A DNA stretch of 64,000 nt from Bicyclus anynana (lineage: Eukaryota > Arthropoda > Insecta > Lepidoptera > Nymphalidae), in the NCBI RefSeq assembly GCF_947172395.1, contig NC_069086.1, forward strand, positions 17,807,572 to 17,871,571, read 5' to 3'. This document shows positions 33,808 to 45,100 of this stretch, one piece after another (the first letter of the stretch is position 1; the number at the start of each line of letters is the position of its first letter). The notes beneath the pieces are model-generated. The model did not search any database. It was not told the DNA's origin and saw only the letters and a list, made by a program, of their open reading frames with translations. Both the position numbers and the translations under genes were made by a program.

Positions 33808-34166
33808 CATCATCATCATCATCATCATCATATCAGCCGATGGACGTCCACTGCAGGACATAGGCCTTTTGTAGGGACTTCCAAACATCACGATACTGAG
33901 CCGCCTGCATCCAGCGAATCCCTGCGACTCGCTTGATGTCGTCAGTCCACCTGGTGGGGGGTCGGCCAACACTGCGCTTACTAGTGCGGGGTCGCCATTC
34001 CAGCACTTTGGGACCCCAACGTCCATCGGCTCTTCGCACTATGTGCCCCGCCCATTGCCACTTCAGCTTCGCAACTCGTTGAGCTATGTCTGTGACTTTG
34101 GTTCTTCTGCGGATCTCGTCATTTTTGATTCGATCACGCAGAGATACTCCTAACATAGCTAACATT
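33808..34166 (-). mobile_element. RTE-type LINE 3' end
   Basis: Minus-strand reading frame of 110 codons with MLGVSLRDRIKNDEIRRRT, WQWAGHIVRRADGRWG and RSVGRPPTRWTDDIKRVAG, ending VLQWTSIG. It is followed by a short 3' UTR and an (ATG)n tail, seen as CATCATCAT at 33808. 5'-truncated. Confidence 0.88.
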
Positions 34167-34169
34167 TAA

Positions 34170-35660
34170 TAATAGTTATTCCAAACAGCATTTGTGCAAA
34201 ACTATTAATTTATTAAATTATTTTTGGAATATACAAATAGAAAACTATTTAATAAAAAGAAAAGATGCCGACAAATTACGAATCTCCTCCTTTTTTTGAT
34301 GTTGGTAAAAAACATCAATCATTTTCAAAATGCATTTTCTCGAATAGTTAGGTTATTTGCTGTTTATTTTGTCAAAATGAAATGATCAAAAAGTGTCAAT
34401 CATTTTATTTTAATTAATCTATAATTTCTGTTTTTTAGAAAACGTGTCAAGATTCAAAAAGTTTACAAATAGTTTACTTTTCTACTTTCTTAGTAGTTAC
34501 TGAGTGAAGTGTTATTCACCTTGGAGGCGAAATATCCATTGAAATTCAATTTTCATTGCATGTAATGAATATGATTTGTCGTTAGTTTCATTTTCATGGA
34601 TCTTTGAAAAATCAAGCTATTCCACATAGAATAAAGATGATCCAGAATGAGTCTTTACTTCGTAAATTAATATAATCAATAATTACCAATAAAAAAATAC
34701 TCCATCTTATTTCTTCAGTTTTTGTGAAAAGTTTTTAAAATATATAAAAACCTATGACGCCATTTTTCTTGAATAATATTGCAAATTATTGATTAGACAC
34801 GTGTTGTGCTAACTCGAGAATGTATTCGTTTTTTAATTACGTATTTGGAGCGGCTACGACAGCGTCGTTTTCCGTGCGCTCTATCTGCATATTATTCGTT
34901 AATCTGTGGCTATCCACTAGATATTTTACAATGAGGTACCCGTTGCACTACTTCACTGATGGTATTATTGATCTTGAAGAGAATATCTCAAGATTTTAAC
35001 ATTCCCTAAGCCTAGAGGATATTGCAGACTCTAGGAGCATAACATTTCACTGGCATCAACTATGAGTTAAGACTCAAAATTATACAACTACATCACTATC
35101 ATAAATCTTTAAATATCGTATATCCAAATATATTTTATTGCTTCTGTGTATATTTAGATATATAGAAGCGCCAACATACAGAAAATGTCAAATATCTTTC
35201 TCTATGCTGGCACCGGACAAAATGTGATGTCAAATTTGACAGCCATTGGATTATGTAAAGGAGATGTTGCAAAATGTAAATAGCTTACATACTTCTGCAT
35301 AAATACCTAATCCTATAAACCCCATATTTTAGTCAAGTCCTCACACTAAAAAGGCAAGTAGTTAACCACAAATGTTTGGTATTGTCAAAAAAAAAAAAAA
35401 ACAATTCTTGAAGTCCAACTCTACTAATGATAGAATGGCTAAAATGGGTTCATGTAATCTTTACAGTATAAAAATATTTTACAGGCCTAAGATACCGCCC
35501 TGTGGTGTAAAGGCCCATTTTTTTTTTGTGGAAATCCTTATGGATAGTTACACCACATATGTGGAGGTTATGTAAGTCTTACCTAAGTCGGTCTGCTTGA
35601 CATAAATGTGTAGATTGTATTAATTTGGTGGTACCATCTATTCTCTTGTCTGTGAATTTA
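34170..35660. other. Intergenic, no gene seen
   Basis: 34285-34310 is a fragment resembling the AACCGACTTC head; 34620-34900 pairs with 31800-32100. The rest is AT-rich, without coding signal. Confidence 0.55.
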
Positions 35661-35663
35661 TTC

Positions 35664-35818
35664 TATAGCTTGGCAATGTTCCTGACAGTCCCATGATATG
35701 CGGGCGACAGGAGGGGAAAGACTGCGCGGGTATGAAATCGTGCGCGCGGGGCATCGCTAACCCCCTCCCGGCCCCCGCGGACCATCGGGAGTGTTACGAA
35801 CGAATTCGCCAAGCTATA
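35664..35818. mobile_element. MITE D, complete (inverted relative to 36210)
   Basis: Starts TATAGCTTGGCAATGTTCCT and ends GTTACGAACGAATTCGCCAA-GCTATA. Lies about 140 bp downstream of the NOC4 stop codon. Confidence 0.75.
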
Positions 35819-35957
35819 GTTAACTAAATCGATTTAAATGATTTTTTATATCAACAAAGAATCATTGTATTATGAAACATCTCCTGTTGGATCACGAACT
35901 TGGTGACGTCACGGCTGACGTCATGAGTGTCAACAGCGCAGCCGAGGCGAGCGCTGC

Positions 35958-38900
35958 TCAGGCAAACTCCCAGTACTGCAGCAACCGCTCGCCGGCGGGC
36001 AGCGCCATGCTCTGCGGCCGGATGAAGTTCATCTCTATTGCCTTGAACCTCTTCTTCAGCTCTGCATCGAAAAGCTGGTGAAAAATAGAACGCATGATTA
36101 CCATTTATATTACTATTTCCTAAAATATATAGTTTAAGTTGGCACGAGGTAAAAGTCATTGGTCTTTCGGCTCTATTGTTACAATATGAGGCGGAAAGAA
36201 TAACTAGAATATAGCTTGGCAACTTCGTTCGTAACACTCCCGATGTTGCGATGAACGAAAAACCCACGAATGATGCACGACACTTCCTCGCATTAATGAT
36301 TTTACACCAGCGCAGTCTTTCTCCCCGTCGCCCGCATATCATGGGAGTGTTATCAACGAATTTGCCAAACTATAGTATAGGTGAATGCGCGCATCCTCAA
36401 TGGTACCCTTAAACCTGCACCCAGAGTCCAGGCCCTGCTTGAAGTTATTCTCTGCTACTCGAGGATATTTTTGGTTACATTCTTGGTAGGATTTGTGAGA
36501 TTTCATAAGTTTTCATTCTATAATTGTATTTGCCGTTTAAATCCACTTCTGTTGTCAGCTTGTCTCCGACGTATAAAGCAGCCAAGACCTTCGGTCGGGC
36601 ACGGTACAGTCCCCACTCACCTGGTCCTGGTCGGGCGCGAGCAGCGCCGACGGTTGGCGCTGGTCGGCGGCGCGCAGCACGAGCGCGGCGGCGCGGCTGA
36701 CGGCGGGCTCCCAGTGCCGGCGCAGCGCGCACGGTACAGTCCCCACTCACCTGGTCCTGGTCGGGCGCGAGCAGCGCCGGCGGCTGGCGCTGGTCGGCGG
36801 CGCGCAGCACGAGCGCGGCGGCGCGGCTGACGGCGGGCTCCCAGTGCCGGCGCAGCGCGCGCAGCTCCCACAGCGATGAGCCGAGCGCGCGCGCGCGAGC
36901 CGCGTGCGACTCCTCCATCACGTACGGGTCGTTGGACACTGACACCAAACACAACTTTCTATCAACATTTTAAGCATCAGCAACTTTCCTTTGATATATA
37001 TATATATTTTTTTCATTCTTTACAAGTTAACCCTTGACTAAAATCTCACCTGATGGTAAGTGATGATGCAATCTAATGGAAGCGGGCTAACTTGTTAGGA
37101 GGAGGATGAAAATCCACACCCCATTTGGTTTCTACACGTCATCGTACCGGAACGCTAAATCGCTTGGCGGTACGTCATTATCGGTAGGGTGGTAACTAGC
37201 CACGGCCGATGCATCCCACCAGCCAGATTATTTTTTTAAATTAATTTTGACCATTTAATTGGTCCACCAATTAAAAAAACCTCAATCGGCCGGGGATCGA
37301 ACCCAGGACCTCCGTCTTGCAATTCCACTGCGCCACGGAGGTCGTCAAAATGTATGACTTAAAGCAGCTCATTTTGGAGATGTCACAAAAATTGCACCCA
37401 ACTATAAATTATTATGGCTGTACTTCTGTAACTAAATATTTTCGCCGGGAATCGAACCCAGGACCTCCATCTTGTAAATCCACGGCGCATACCACATAAC
37501 CACGAAGGCCATCAATTCTAAGGCAGAAGTATTTCTTATAGCAGAGTATGAAGACAGTCTTGGGACTCAGATGTATCAAGCTCAAATGCCAGCTTTAGAC
37601 ACAAAGAAGTTCTCTCGTGTTAGAACAAACTGCATAGGTCGCAGTGCAGGTACTCACTGACGGCGGGCGAGTCGTCGCAGCAGATCATGCGCTTGAGCGC
37701 GGGGTGGCGCAGCAGCAGGTTGGCGACCAGCGCCAGCAGCGCGCCCGCGTCCTCGGGCGCCGCCACCAGCGCCAGCCGCGACAGGCGCTTGGCGAATGCC
37801 GCCACCAGACCCTCGGGCAAGTGTCTGCAAGGAACAGCTGCTTGTCAAATGTATTCGGGTGACGCCTCAGACCAATTATAGAAGGACCAGTATCACACTC
37901 AAATTCACGAACTAAATTGTCTGTCATTTCTTGAGGAAAATGAGCTTAGATATATCTTATAATAAACTAGAAGATTTTACCCGATTTTTAAACCATTCAA
38001 CTACACAAAAAGGTATTTTTACAGAGCTCTTTAATTGACGAACACGATTACAACTATTTTTATAATCGCATTAGATCATTGATCATATAATTTGACAGAA
38101 AAGTAACATATAGCGAGGCAAGTCCTATACAATATTCAGTGTCAGGGCTTTTAATGTGAGATCTACATATATAGTAAAACAATGTTTGTTATTGTGATCT
38201 ACCAGTAGATGGCGTTCATACAGAACTAAGAAACAACTGTACACTTTGGTTTTATTTTTGAAAGAAGTTTTACTTGTTGTACACTCGATTTTTTCCATTT
38301 GTTTTTTATTCCAATTCTGAACTAGTTGTAGTGAAATCTCCATTATAGATTTTTAGTTAAATGAACTATGGATATAATGAGTCATCACAATGAACAACTC
38401 ACGTGGAGCTGAGGAATATGTCGGCGAGGTGCAGCAGGCGCTTCTTGTAGCGCGTGGCGAACATCTCCGGCTCGAACATGGCGTAGAGGCGGTCGTACAG
38501 GTCGGGGTACTCGATGTTGTGGCGCCGCACCAGCTCCAGCACGCCCTGCAGCGCCAGCATGCTGATCGGCCCGCCTGCCACACGAGACTAATAAAGTTAT
38601 AATACACTACTCGCTACGATGAAGTCCCCAAGTTAGCCATGTAGTGTAGAGCGATTGAAATTTCAATCGTGGCGTAGTAGTAAGCGCGCTAGATTTACAA
38701 GACGGCGGTCCTGGGTTCGATCCTCAGGAAGGGCCGATTGAGGTGGCTTGGGCCGTGACTAGTTACCACCATTACGACAAAGACAACCGCCAAGCGATTT
38801 AGCGTTCCGGTATGATGTCGTGTTGAAACCGAAAAGGGAATTCTCTTACTAACAAGTTTGCCGCGTCCAACTTAGATTACATCATCACTTACCATCAGGT

Positions 38901-41766
38901 GAGATTGTAGTCAAGGGCTATCTTGTAAAGAATAAAAGAAAAAAAATCTGTAGACCAAGGATGCGTCAACAAAGCAAGGAGAACTACACCAGTAATGAGC
39001 ATATAAAGCAAGTGTTGAAGCACATTATCAAAGGCCCCCCCCTTAACCCTAAATCTGTATCACAAGTCCCAGGATGTGCTGTTTTCTCTCATAATTCACA
39101 ATGGGCCTGTCAGTGAATCAATGGAATGGAAGGAATTTTCCTACCTGCGTCGAGACTGTCGCACAGCATGTCGGTGGCGAGGTGCGGCTTGCTCAGCAGC
39201 GGCATGAGGCGCTCCACCAGCAGCAGCAGCGCGCGGCGCTGCGTGCGCGGGTCCTCGCACAGCGGCCACAGGCACGCGAAGCTCCAGCAACGGTTGGCGC
39301 AGCGCCGGCACATTTGAGGGTTGAACGGGAACTGCGGCTTGCCTGCAATCATTTATATGTAATATAATATTATAAACGCGAAAGTTTGTATGGATGTTTG
39401 GATATATATTTGGATGTTTGTTACTCTTTGGAAATGGATTTTACTCTGGATTAACACATAGGCTGCTTTTTATCTAGAAAAAATCCATGGTTTCCCGAGA
39501 TTTGCGAAAACTGATGTTTTTAATGATATGAATGTTTGTTACTCTTTCACGCCTCGACTACTTAACCAAATTAGCTGAAATTTGGTGTTGAGATATATTA
39601 TAGCATGGATTAACACATAGGCTACTTTTATCCCGGAAAAATCCATGGTTCTCATAAATAAAAATAAAAATAATATTCTTACCGTCAGCTGCACAGAGCA
39701 CTTTCATGTCTTTCTCTGTGTCATTGTCTCGATCTTTAGCCTTGGGTTTGTTCTCAGTGGATATTTCAGAGGCTAACAGTTTGTCGAGGAGCTCAAGGAA
39801 ATTTTGCATGTACATATGAGTGGCAGATCTGAAATACAGTGATATTTTACAAAAGAGAAAGATAAAGCAACCAATAAAAAAGTATAGATTTATGGCAAAT
39901 GAGAAAATAGACTATACTGTATGACTATACAAAGAATAGTCTACTCTAACATTCACACATGCACACAGATTTTACAAGGGGTAGGCATTACCTACAAATT
40001 TTACAATATGGAAGATTCCTTTCCTTTTCTAGTTTGTAATGAGTCTTTCTTACTTCCCATACAGTTTGTATGCCAATGTTGTGGTAGACTGTTTATGTCA
40101 CTGATTATAGTCTATCATAAATGTTAAAGGATAACTTACTTGCGATAAGCAATTGCAGAGAGAACTTTAAGGCCAAATTGTTGCACATCCCTGTACTCTG
40201 TGAACTCTTGGAAGCGTGCAATCTGCGCTGACATGGATATTTCTGAGTCCAGTAGCACTGTGAATATGTTCTGAAATAACATGGTAATGTTATATTTAAA
40301 CTAGTAACCCAAGCATGTAAAGGTGGTCTTATTGCTAAAATAGAAAATCTAATCCAAAATCAAAGTGATCCAATGGTGGTCTGATGGATGACCTACATTT
40401 TCTATATTATCTCGACAATATCATCTAGATGATTAAGAATATTTAATTATTTACTCACCTTAAGTCTTACAGAAGGGAAGTAATAACCAGTAGTAGGCTC
40501 CAGCGGGTACTTCCCTTCCGCCTGCAGCAGCTTGCAAGCAGTCACCAGAGCTTGCAGCCGAGAGCTGGTGCGCCCACATTTGATGCACTGAAGGGCACGG
40601 GATATGGCTGCCTCGTAACACTCGTTGAGCCATCTCTTGTACTCAGCCTCAGGACTGGTGTCTGGAATACAAATCAGTAATATTTATGATTTGTCACACA
40701 AGATGGAAAAATACAGATGTTTAAGCAAAGGCAGCCCTATTGCTGCATGCAATCTCTTACAGTCAACCCTACTGTTCTAGTGTTAATAGGTGTGAGCAGA
40801 CAGTAGGGTCAGAATGACGAGGACATTACTTTTAACATTATGAAACATTTAAATTACTTAATTGTTTTATTTTCTATTTAATTGGTTGGTATATAAAGGG
40901 CCCACCTTATCTATACTAGAGAAACGCTGTATATTCTAATATGCACAACTCACAGCATAATACTGCTTGGTGGAAGAAATTAGCAATGACAGTACTTTAA
41001 TATAAATATGATTATTTAATTATTACATACATGCTTGTATACATAAATATGTATGTCTGATACATACATATTTATGTATACAAGATTGGTAAAAATTGTG
41101 AAATACCCAATTGCATGAGCCATTACTTAAAAGCAGTTCAATTTATCTGCTTATCTCATCTCTTATTATATAAATTATTCCGTAATATGCTTATACAAGA
41201 TGCTTGTATCACAGGCCCAGCGTCCCTACTATTTATGTAAGCTGAAAACGTCACAATGATCTTAGAACTATAAGCTTGCAAATTTTAAACGCTATAGGAT
41301 ATACTTACAATATAAAAAAAACTTTAAATAACACAAACATAATTTGTAATGTTAATGTATGCGATAAAGGTGGTGAATGATCTAATTTTAGCGTGAAAAA
41401 TCAATAATTTAAACACCACCAGATTTGCCGCTTTACCTACCTGCAGGCTTAAGTGGGACGATATGCTGGACCAAATCACCCCTTTTTAGAAGCTCCGTAA
41501 ATATGACTTCGATTGTTAATAACAGCGGTGTATAATTCTCGGTCTCAGCCTAAAATAAGACAAAACGTTTTATTCGGAATCGTAACCTAAGACGCAGTTT
41601 TTGTAAACAACACATTACCATTGGATACTATGTAGATACTTGCCTCAAACATTTGAAGGATATCAGCGAGATTATTTGCATGTTTTCGTGAGTTTAAAAA
41701 CTCATTTGATTTCATGCGTAGCTGTGCAGAAATCATTTTGGTATAGTTTTGTTGTACAGCAGCCAT
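35958..41766 (-). CDS. NOC4L: Nucleolar complex protein 4 homologue (NOC4)
   Basis: NOC4, with NOP14, is needed for nuclear maturation and export of the 40S ribosomal subunit. Ten exons (minus): 41766-41644, 41549-41441, 40661-40459, 40270-40140, 39828-39683, 39342-39145, 38574-38403, 37824-37658, 36938-36751, 36074-35958. They give 517 aa (human NOC4L 516), phase-continuous throughout. The C-terminal half is the CBF/NOC domain, with the most conserved stretches being ALQGVLELVRRHNIEYPDLY, KKRLLHLADIFLSST (exon 7) and LPEGLVAAFAKRLSRLAL (exon 8), then SSLWELRALRRHW (exon 9) and a short C-terminal exon. Intron 1 is of the GC-AG class (GAG/GCAAGT). The start codon ATG (41766) has context ACAAAAATGG. 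The 3' part of exon 9 is tandemly duplicated with its donor. It is head-to-head with EFTUD2. Confidence 0.95.
36210..36374. mobile_element. MITE D, complete
   Basis: Inverted ends TATAGCTTGGCAACTTCGTT and GTTATCAACGAATTTGCCAA-ACTATA. Lies in NOC4 intron 9. Confidence 0.8.
36395..36545 (+). repeat. Repeat E fragment
   Basis: Related to the inverse of 58555-58700 (TTGGTTACATTCTTGGTAGG; TGTTGTCAGC). Noncoding. Confidence 0.45.
36600..36859 (-). repeat. 130-bp tandem duplication of NOC4 exon 9 3' end and donor
   Basis: Units 36730-36859 and 36600-36729 differ at only two visible positions (36650/36780 and 36655/36785). On the minus strand each has about 109 nt of exon 9, the donor GACCAG/GTGAGT and 21 nt of intron. 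Donors are at 36751/36750 and 36621/36620. Use of the second would add 130 nt and shift the frame into exon 10, so the first must be used for NOC4. Confidence 0.93.
37007..37350 (-). mobile_element. SINE-1, near full length
   Basis: Antisense copy with T-run, CGCTTGGCGGTACGTCATT and CCACTGCGCCACGGAGG. A second antisense head fragment lies at 37432-37515. NOC4 intron 8. Confidence 0.85.
37825..38402. other. NOC4 intron 7, nothing recognised
   Basis: AT-rich intron without repeat families that I recognise. Confidence 0.6.
38664..38946 (+). mobile_element. SINE-1, near full length
   Basis: Head TCGTGGCGTAGTAGTAAGCG, B box GGTTCGATCCTC, tail AAAGAATAAAAGAAAAAAA. NOC4 intron 6. Confidence 0.85.
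39361..39660 (-). repeat. Lepidopteran short interspersed repeat fragments
   Basis: Contains TATAAACGCGAAAGTTTGT and two copies of GGATTAACACATAGGCT followed by AAAAATCCATGG. Its end is within about 20 bp of the NOC4 exon 6 acceptor. Confidence 0.55.
41034..41084. repeat. Perfect hairpin in NOC4 intron 2
   Basis: Arms of 23 bp starting CTTGTATACATAAATATGTA, with a 5-base loop. AT-rich. Confidence 0.9.
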
Positions 41767-42102
41767 TTTTGTTATCAAAAGAATTTGTGATTTTTGACTC
41801 AGAGTAACAACAAATAAATGTAAAGATTTTTTTTTTATATTTACTTGCTCTGAGTTATTTGATGATTTGAGCCAAAGAGTATAATAGATTTGCGCCTACA
41901 ATACAGACTCAAAAAGGCAGACACAGAAACTTTCATCTGTAATCATGAACCATAGACATTTTTAAGAATCTGTACTGTCAACTGGGTAATTTTGAGGTTA
42001 TCTGTCAATGTCATTGCTGTCAAAAGAAAAGCGGCGTTTGTTTTGATTGTGCAAATTGCGATTTGCGGTTCTATTTCCTTATTTTAGTATATTTCATCTA
42101 TC
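41767..42102. promoter_or_regulatory. Probable bidirectional promoter of NOC4 and EFTUD2
   Basis: 336 bp between divergent start codons. Contains TGTCA at 41976, 42003, 42009 and 42018. No TATA box is evident near either start. Confidence 0.6.
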
Positions 42103-45100
42103 ATGGATGGGGATTTGTACGATGAATTCGGTAATTATATCGGTCCAGACTTAGAATCGGACTCTGATGATGAGCAGAGTGTGTACGGACAAGACAATCG
42201 CGATGTGGACGAGGACGCGATGGACGAAGACGAGGATGCAGACGCTGAACCTGAAGCGGCTCCAATGTCTGTTGTACTGCATGAAGATAAGAGGTATCTG
42301 GTTACTGACTACTATCAATAGAGCACCCTTTCACATAGGTCTAATATACATAAACTTTAAACTAATATTATAAAGTGGTTGGTTGTTTGTTTGCATCAAC
42401 TAGGCTCCTATTCTTCTAAACCGATTCGAAAAATTCTTTTACTGTTGGGAAGCTACACTATCCCCGGGTGCTATAGCACCCTGTATTCCCTAATGTCTGA
42501 TCAGTTTTTGTGGTGATTTTGTAGGCAAGTAACATATCTTAAGTAAAAATAATTATCATTGGTTTACACACATTTACAACTTTGTGTAATAGTCTCCCAA
42601 ATTTTAAAATCAATGTTATATATAACATTTCAAATAAAATTTAATTAGATGAGATAGTAACACTCGTACAATCAAATGTATCTAAAGGCACAATTAAGTT
42701 TATCATTGTGATCAATCTACATTTTTATGAATAAACAATCATTCATTCATTCAAATAATTTCAGGTATTACCCTCAAGCAGTGGAAGTGTACGGGCCAGA
42801 CGTAGAAACAGTTGTACAGGAAGAAGACACACAGGCTCTAGACAAACCGTTAGTAGAGCCCGTCAAACACAAGAAGTTCCAAATGCAGGAGCAGCAGTTA
42901 CCAGAGACAACCTACAACATGGAGTACCTGGCCGATATGCTGGATAACACCAACCTGATGAGAAATGTAACTTTGATGGGACATTTACATAATGGTATAA
43001 CTTTGTTTCTTAAAAATTTCAAATTATAATACAGCTATAATCTAGCAAGTTCGTTGATGACACTCCCATGACGGTGACAGGGTCAAAGACTGTGTAGGTG
43101 TGAAATTGTGCGCGCGCGGCGATGAGGTGCATGAGTCGTGGGTTTATCGCTACATGCCCCCTGCCCCGTGTGGACCACGGAGTAGGAGTGTTACGAATAA
43201 AGTTGCCAAGCTATAGCTTCATATTATCAGATAGATCAGAGTTGCGCAAACACACTGGCATTTTGGCATTTATACTGCCTGCAAAATGCATATCACACAT
43301 CTTTTCATAACAATTGAAAAAATTTGGAAAGAAATATAAAAGATAAATTAATCAAAAAATAATAAAATTAATGTATTTTTGTTTCTTCAAATATACAAAA
43401 AATATTCTAAAGATTTCTTTGCACTCTTCCAATTTATTTTATCATTTTTATTGGCCCTTGAATAAAAACTATATACTTTGAACAGCACTGATTTTATTAT
43501 CGCTGAAATTTCAACATTGTTAGAACACCTACATCATTACAGTGATATATAAAAAAAATTCTGTGACATTATGTATTTATTTCCAGGCAAAACCTCCTTT
43601 GTTGATTGTCTCATGCGTCAAACTCACCCCAGTACAATCAACCACGAGACTACCATACCCATGAGGTACACTGACACTTTATTTGTTGAGCAAGAGCGAG
43701 GTGTCTCCATAAAGAGTATGCCGGTCACACTCATGCTGAAGGACATAAAGGGGAAGTCACATCTGCTAAATATCATGGATACGCCGGGACATGTTAATTT
43801 TAGTGACGAAGTGACTGCTGCTCTAAGGATATCAGATGGTAAGATCTGTAAAACTAAATTAAATTAAAAATAATTTGAAATGTAATAAAAAATATATAAA
43901 GTATATAATAGACAAAATATATAAAGTATACAGACAAATAAAAATATTACAGATAGTATTGGTTTTAAACTCACTTTCATTATAAAACTCACTGGCCAAA
44001 TGCAGATTGGCAGACTTCATAGATGATGAGAATTAAGAAAATTCTCTGTGCAGGTTTTCCTCACAATGTTTTCCTTCACCATTTGAGACACGTGATATTT
44101 AATTTCTTAAAATGCACACAACTGAAAAGTTGGAAGTGCATGCCCTGGACCAGTTTTAAACCTACACCCTTTGGAATCAAAGGCAGAGGTTATATCACAG
44201 CTCCTCACAATTACTACATTTAACTTTTATAAATTACCTATAATGCAAACATCTTATTTGCATTATAGGTAATTTAAAAAAGTTAAATGTAGTAATATTC
44301 TACATTAGTTTAACCATATTCAGTTGACATATTTTAAAATGTTTTATTTGTTTACACATCAGGTGCAGTACTATTTGTGGATGCAGCAGAAGGTATAATG
44401 TTAAACACTGAACGTCTCCTGCGGCACGCTGTCCAAGAGAGAGTACCTCTAACTATATGCATCAATAAGATAGACCGTCTTATCCTGGAGCTAAAGCTGC
44501 CGCCTGCGGACGCGTACTACAAGCTGAGGCATATAATAGACGAGCTCAACTCCATGTTAGAGACCAACCAACCGCAGGACAATCCTGAAGAGCCAGCGGC
44601 TGTGTTGTCACCACTCTTGGGTGAGTACAGGTGTAAATTGTTTACAATTTTTATATTACTTACTAGCTAACGAACGCAACTTCGTCCGCGTGGAAATCAA
44701 TGTAAACTTTCAAGCCCTATTTCACCACTTCAGGGGTTGAATAGCTTACGTAAACTCCACCACTTTTAGCCTCATCAGTCATCACTATACACTGTGTCAC
44801 TCCATTATTTGTTTCGTATCAATGTCCGGAATCCATCTTGAGAGAAGCACTCATCTTTCCTTGCCGGATGTCAGCTAAAATCACCTCTCCGATGGTGGCG
44901 CCCCCTTGCCGCAACCTAATACCTATGTACAAGTGACCGTAGCGAGCCGAGTGAATGTTCGCCATTAAGCGTCGTTTTTTCACGCCGTTCACATGTCAGC
45001 CATTGTGATCACGGAAAAAACAATTTATACCTACATATTAGGTGCATATTTTATATTTTCTGTGTGAATAAACCTCTCCGAAAATGGAGAACGTAAGTGA

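Noticed and set aside
36475..36954. 159-codon minus-strand ORF extending past NOC4 exon 9
   Set aside because: Its first part is exon 9, but the continuation reads through the donor and the duplicate in a shifted frame. The exon was ended at 36751, which keeps phase with exon 10.
41638..41640. Conventional GT donor (AA/GTATCT) for NOC4 exon 1
   Set aside because: It leaves one extra base and gives an immediate TGA in exon 2; the overlapping GC donor keeps the frame and family similarity.
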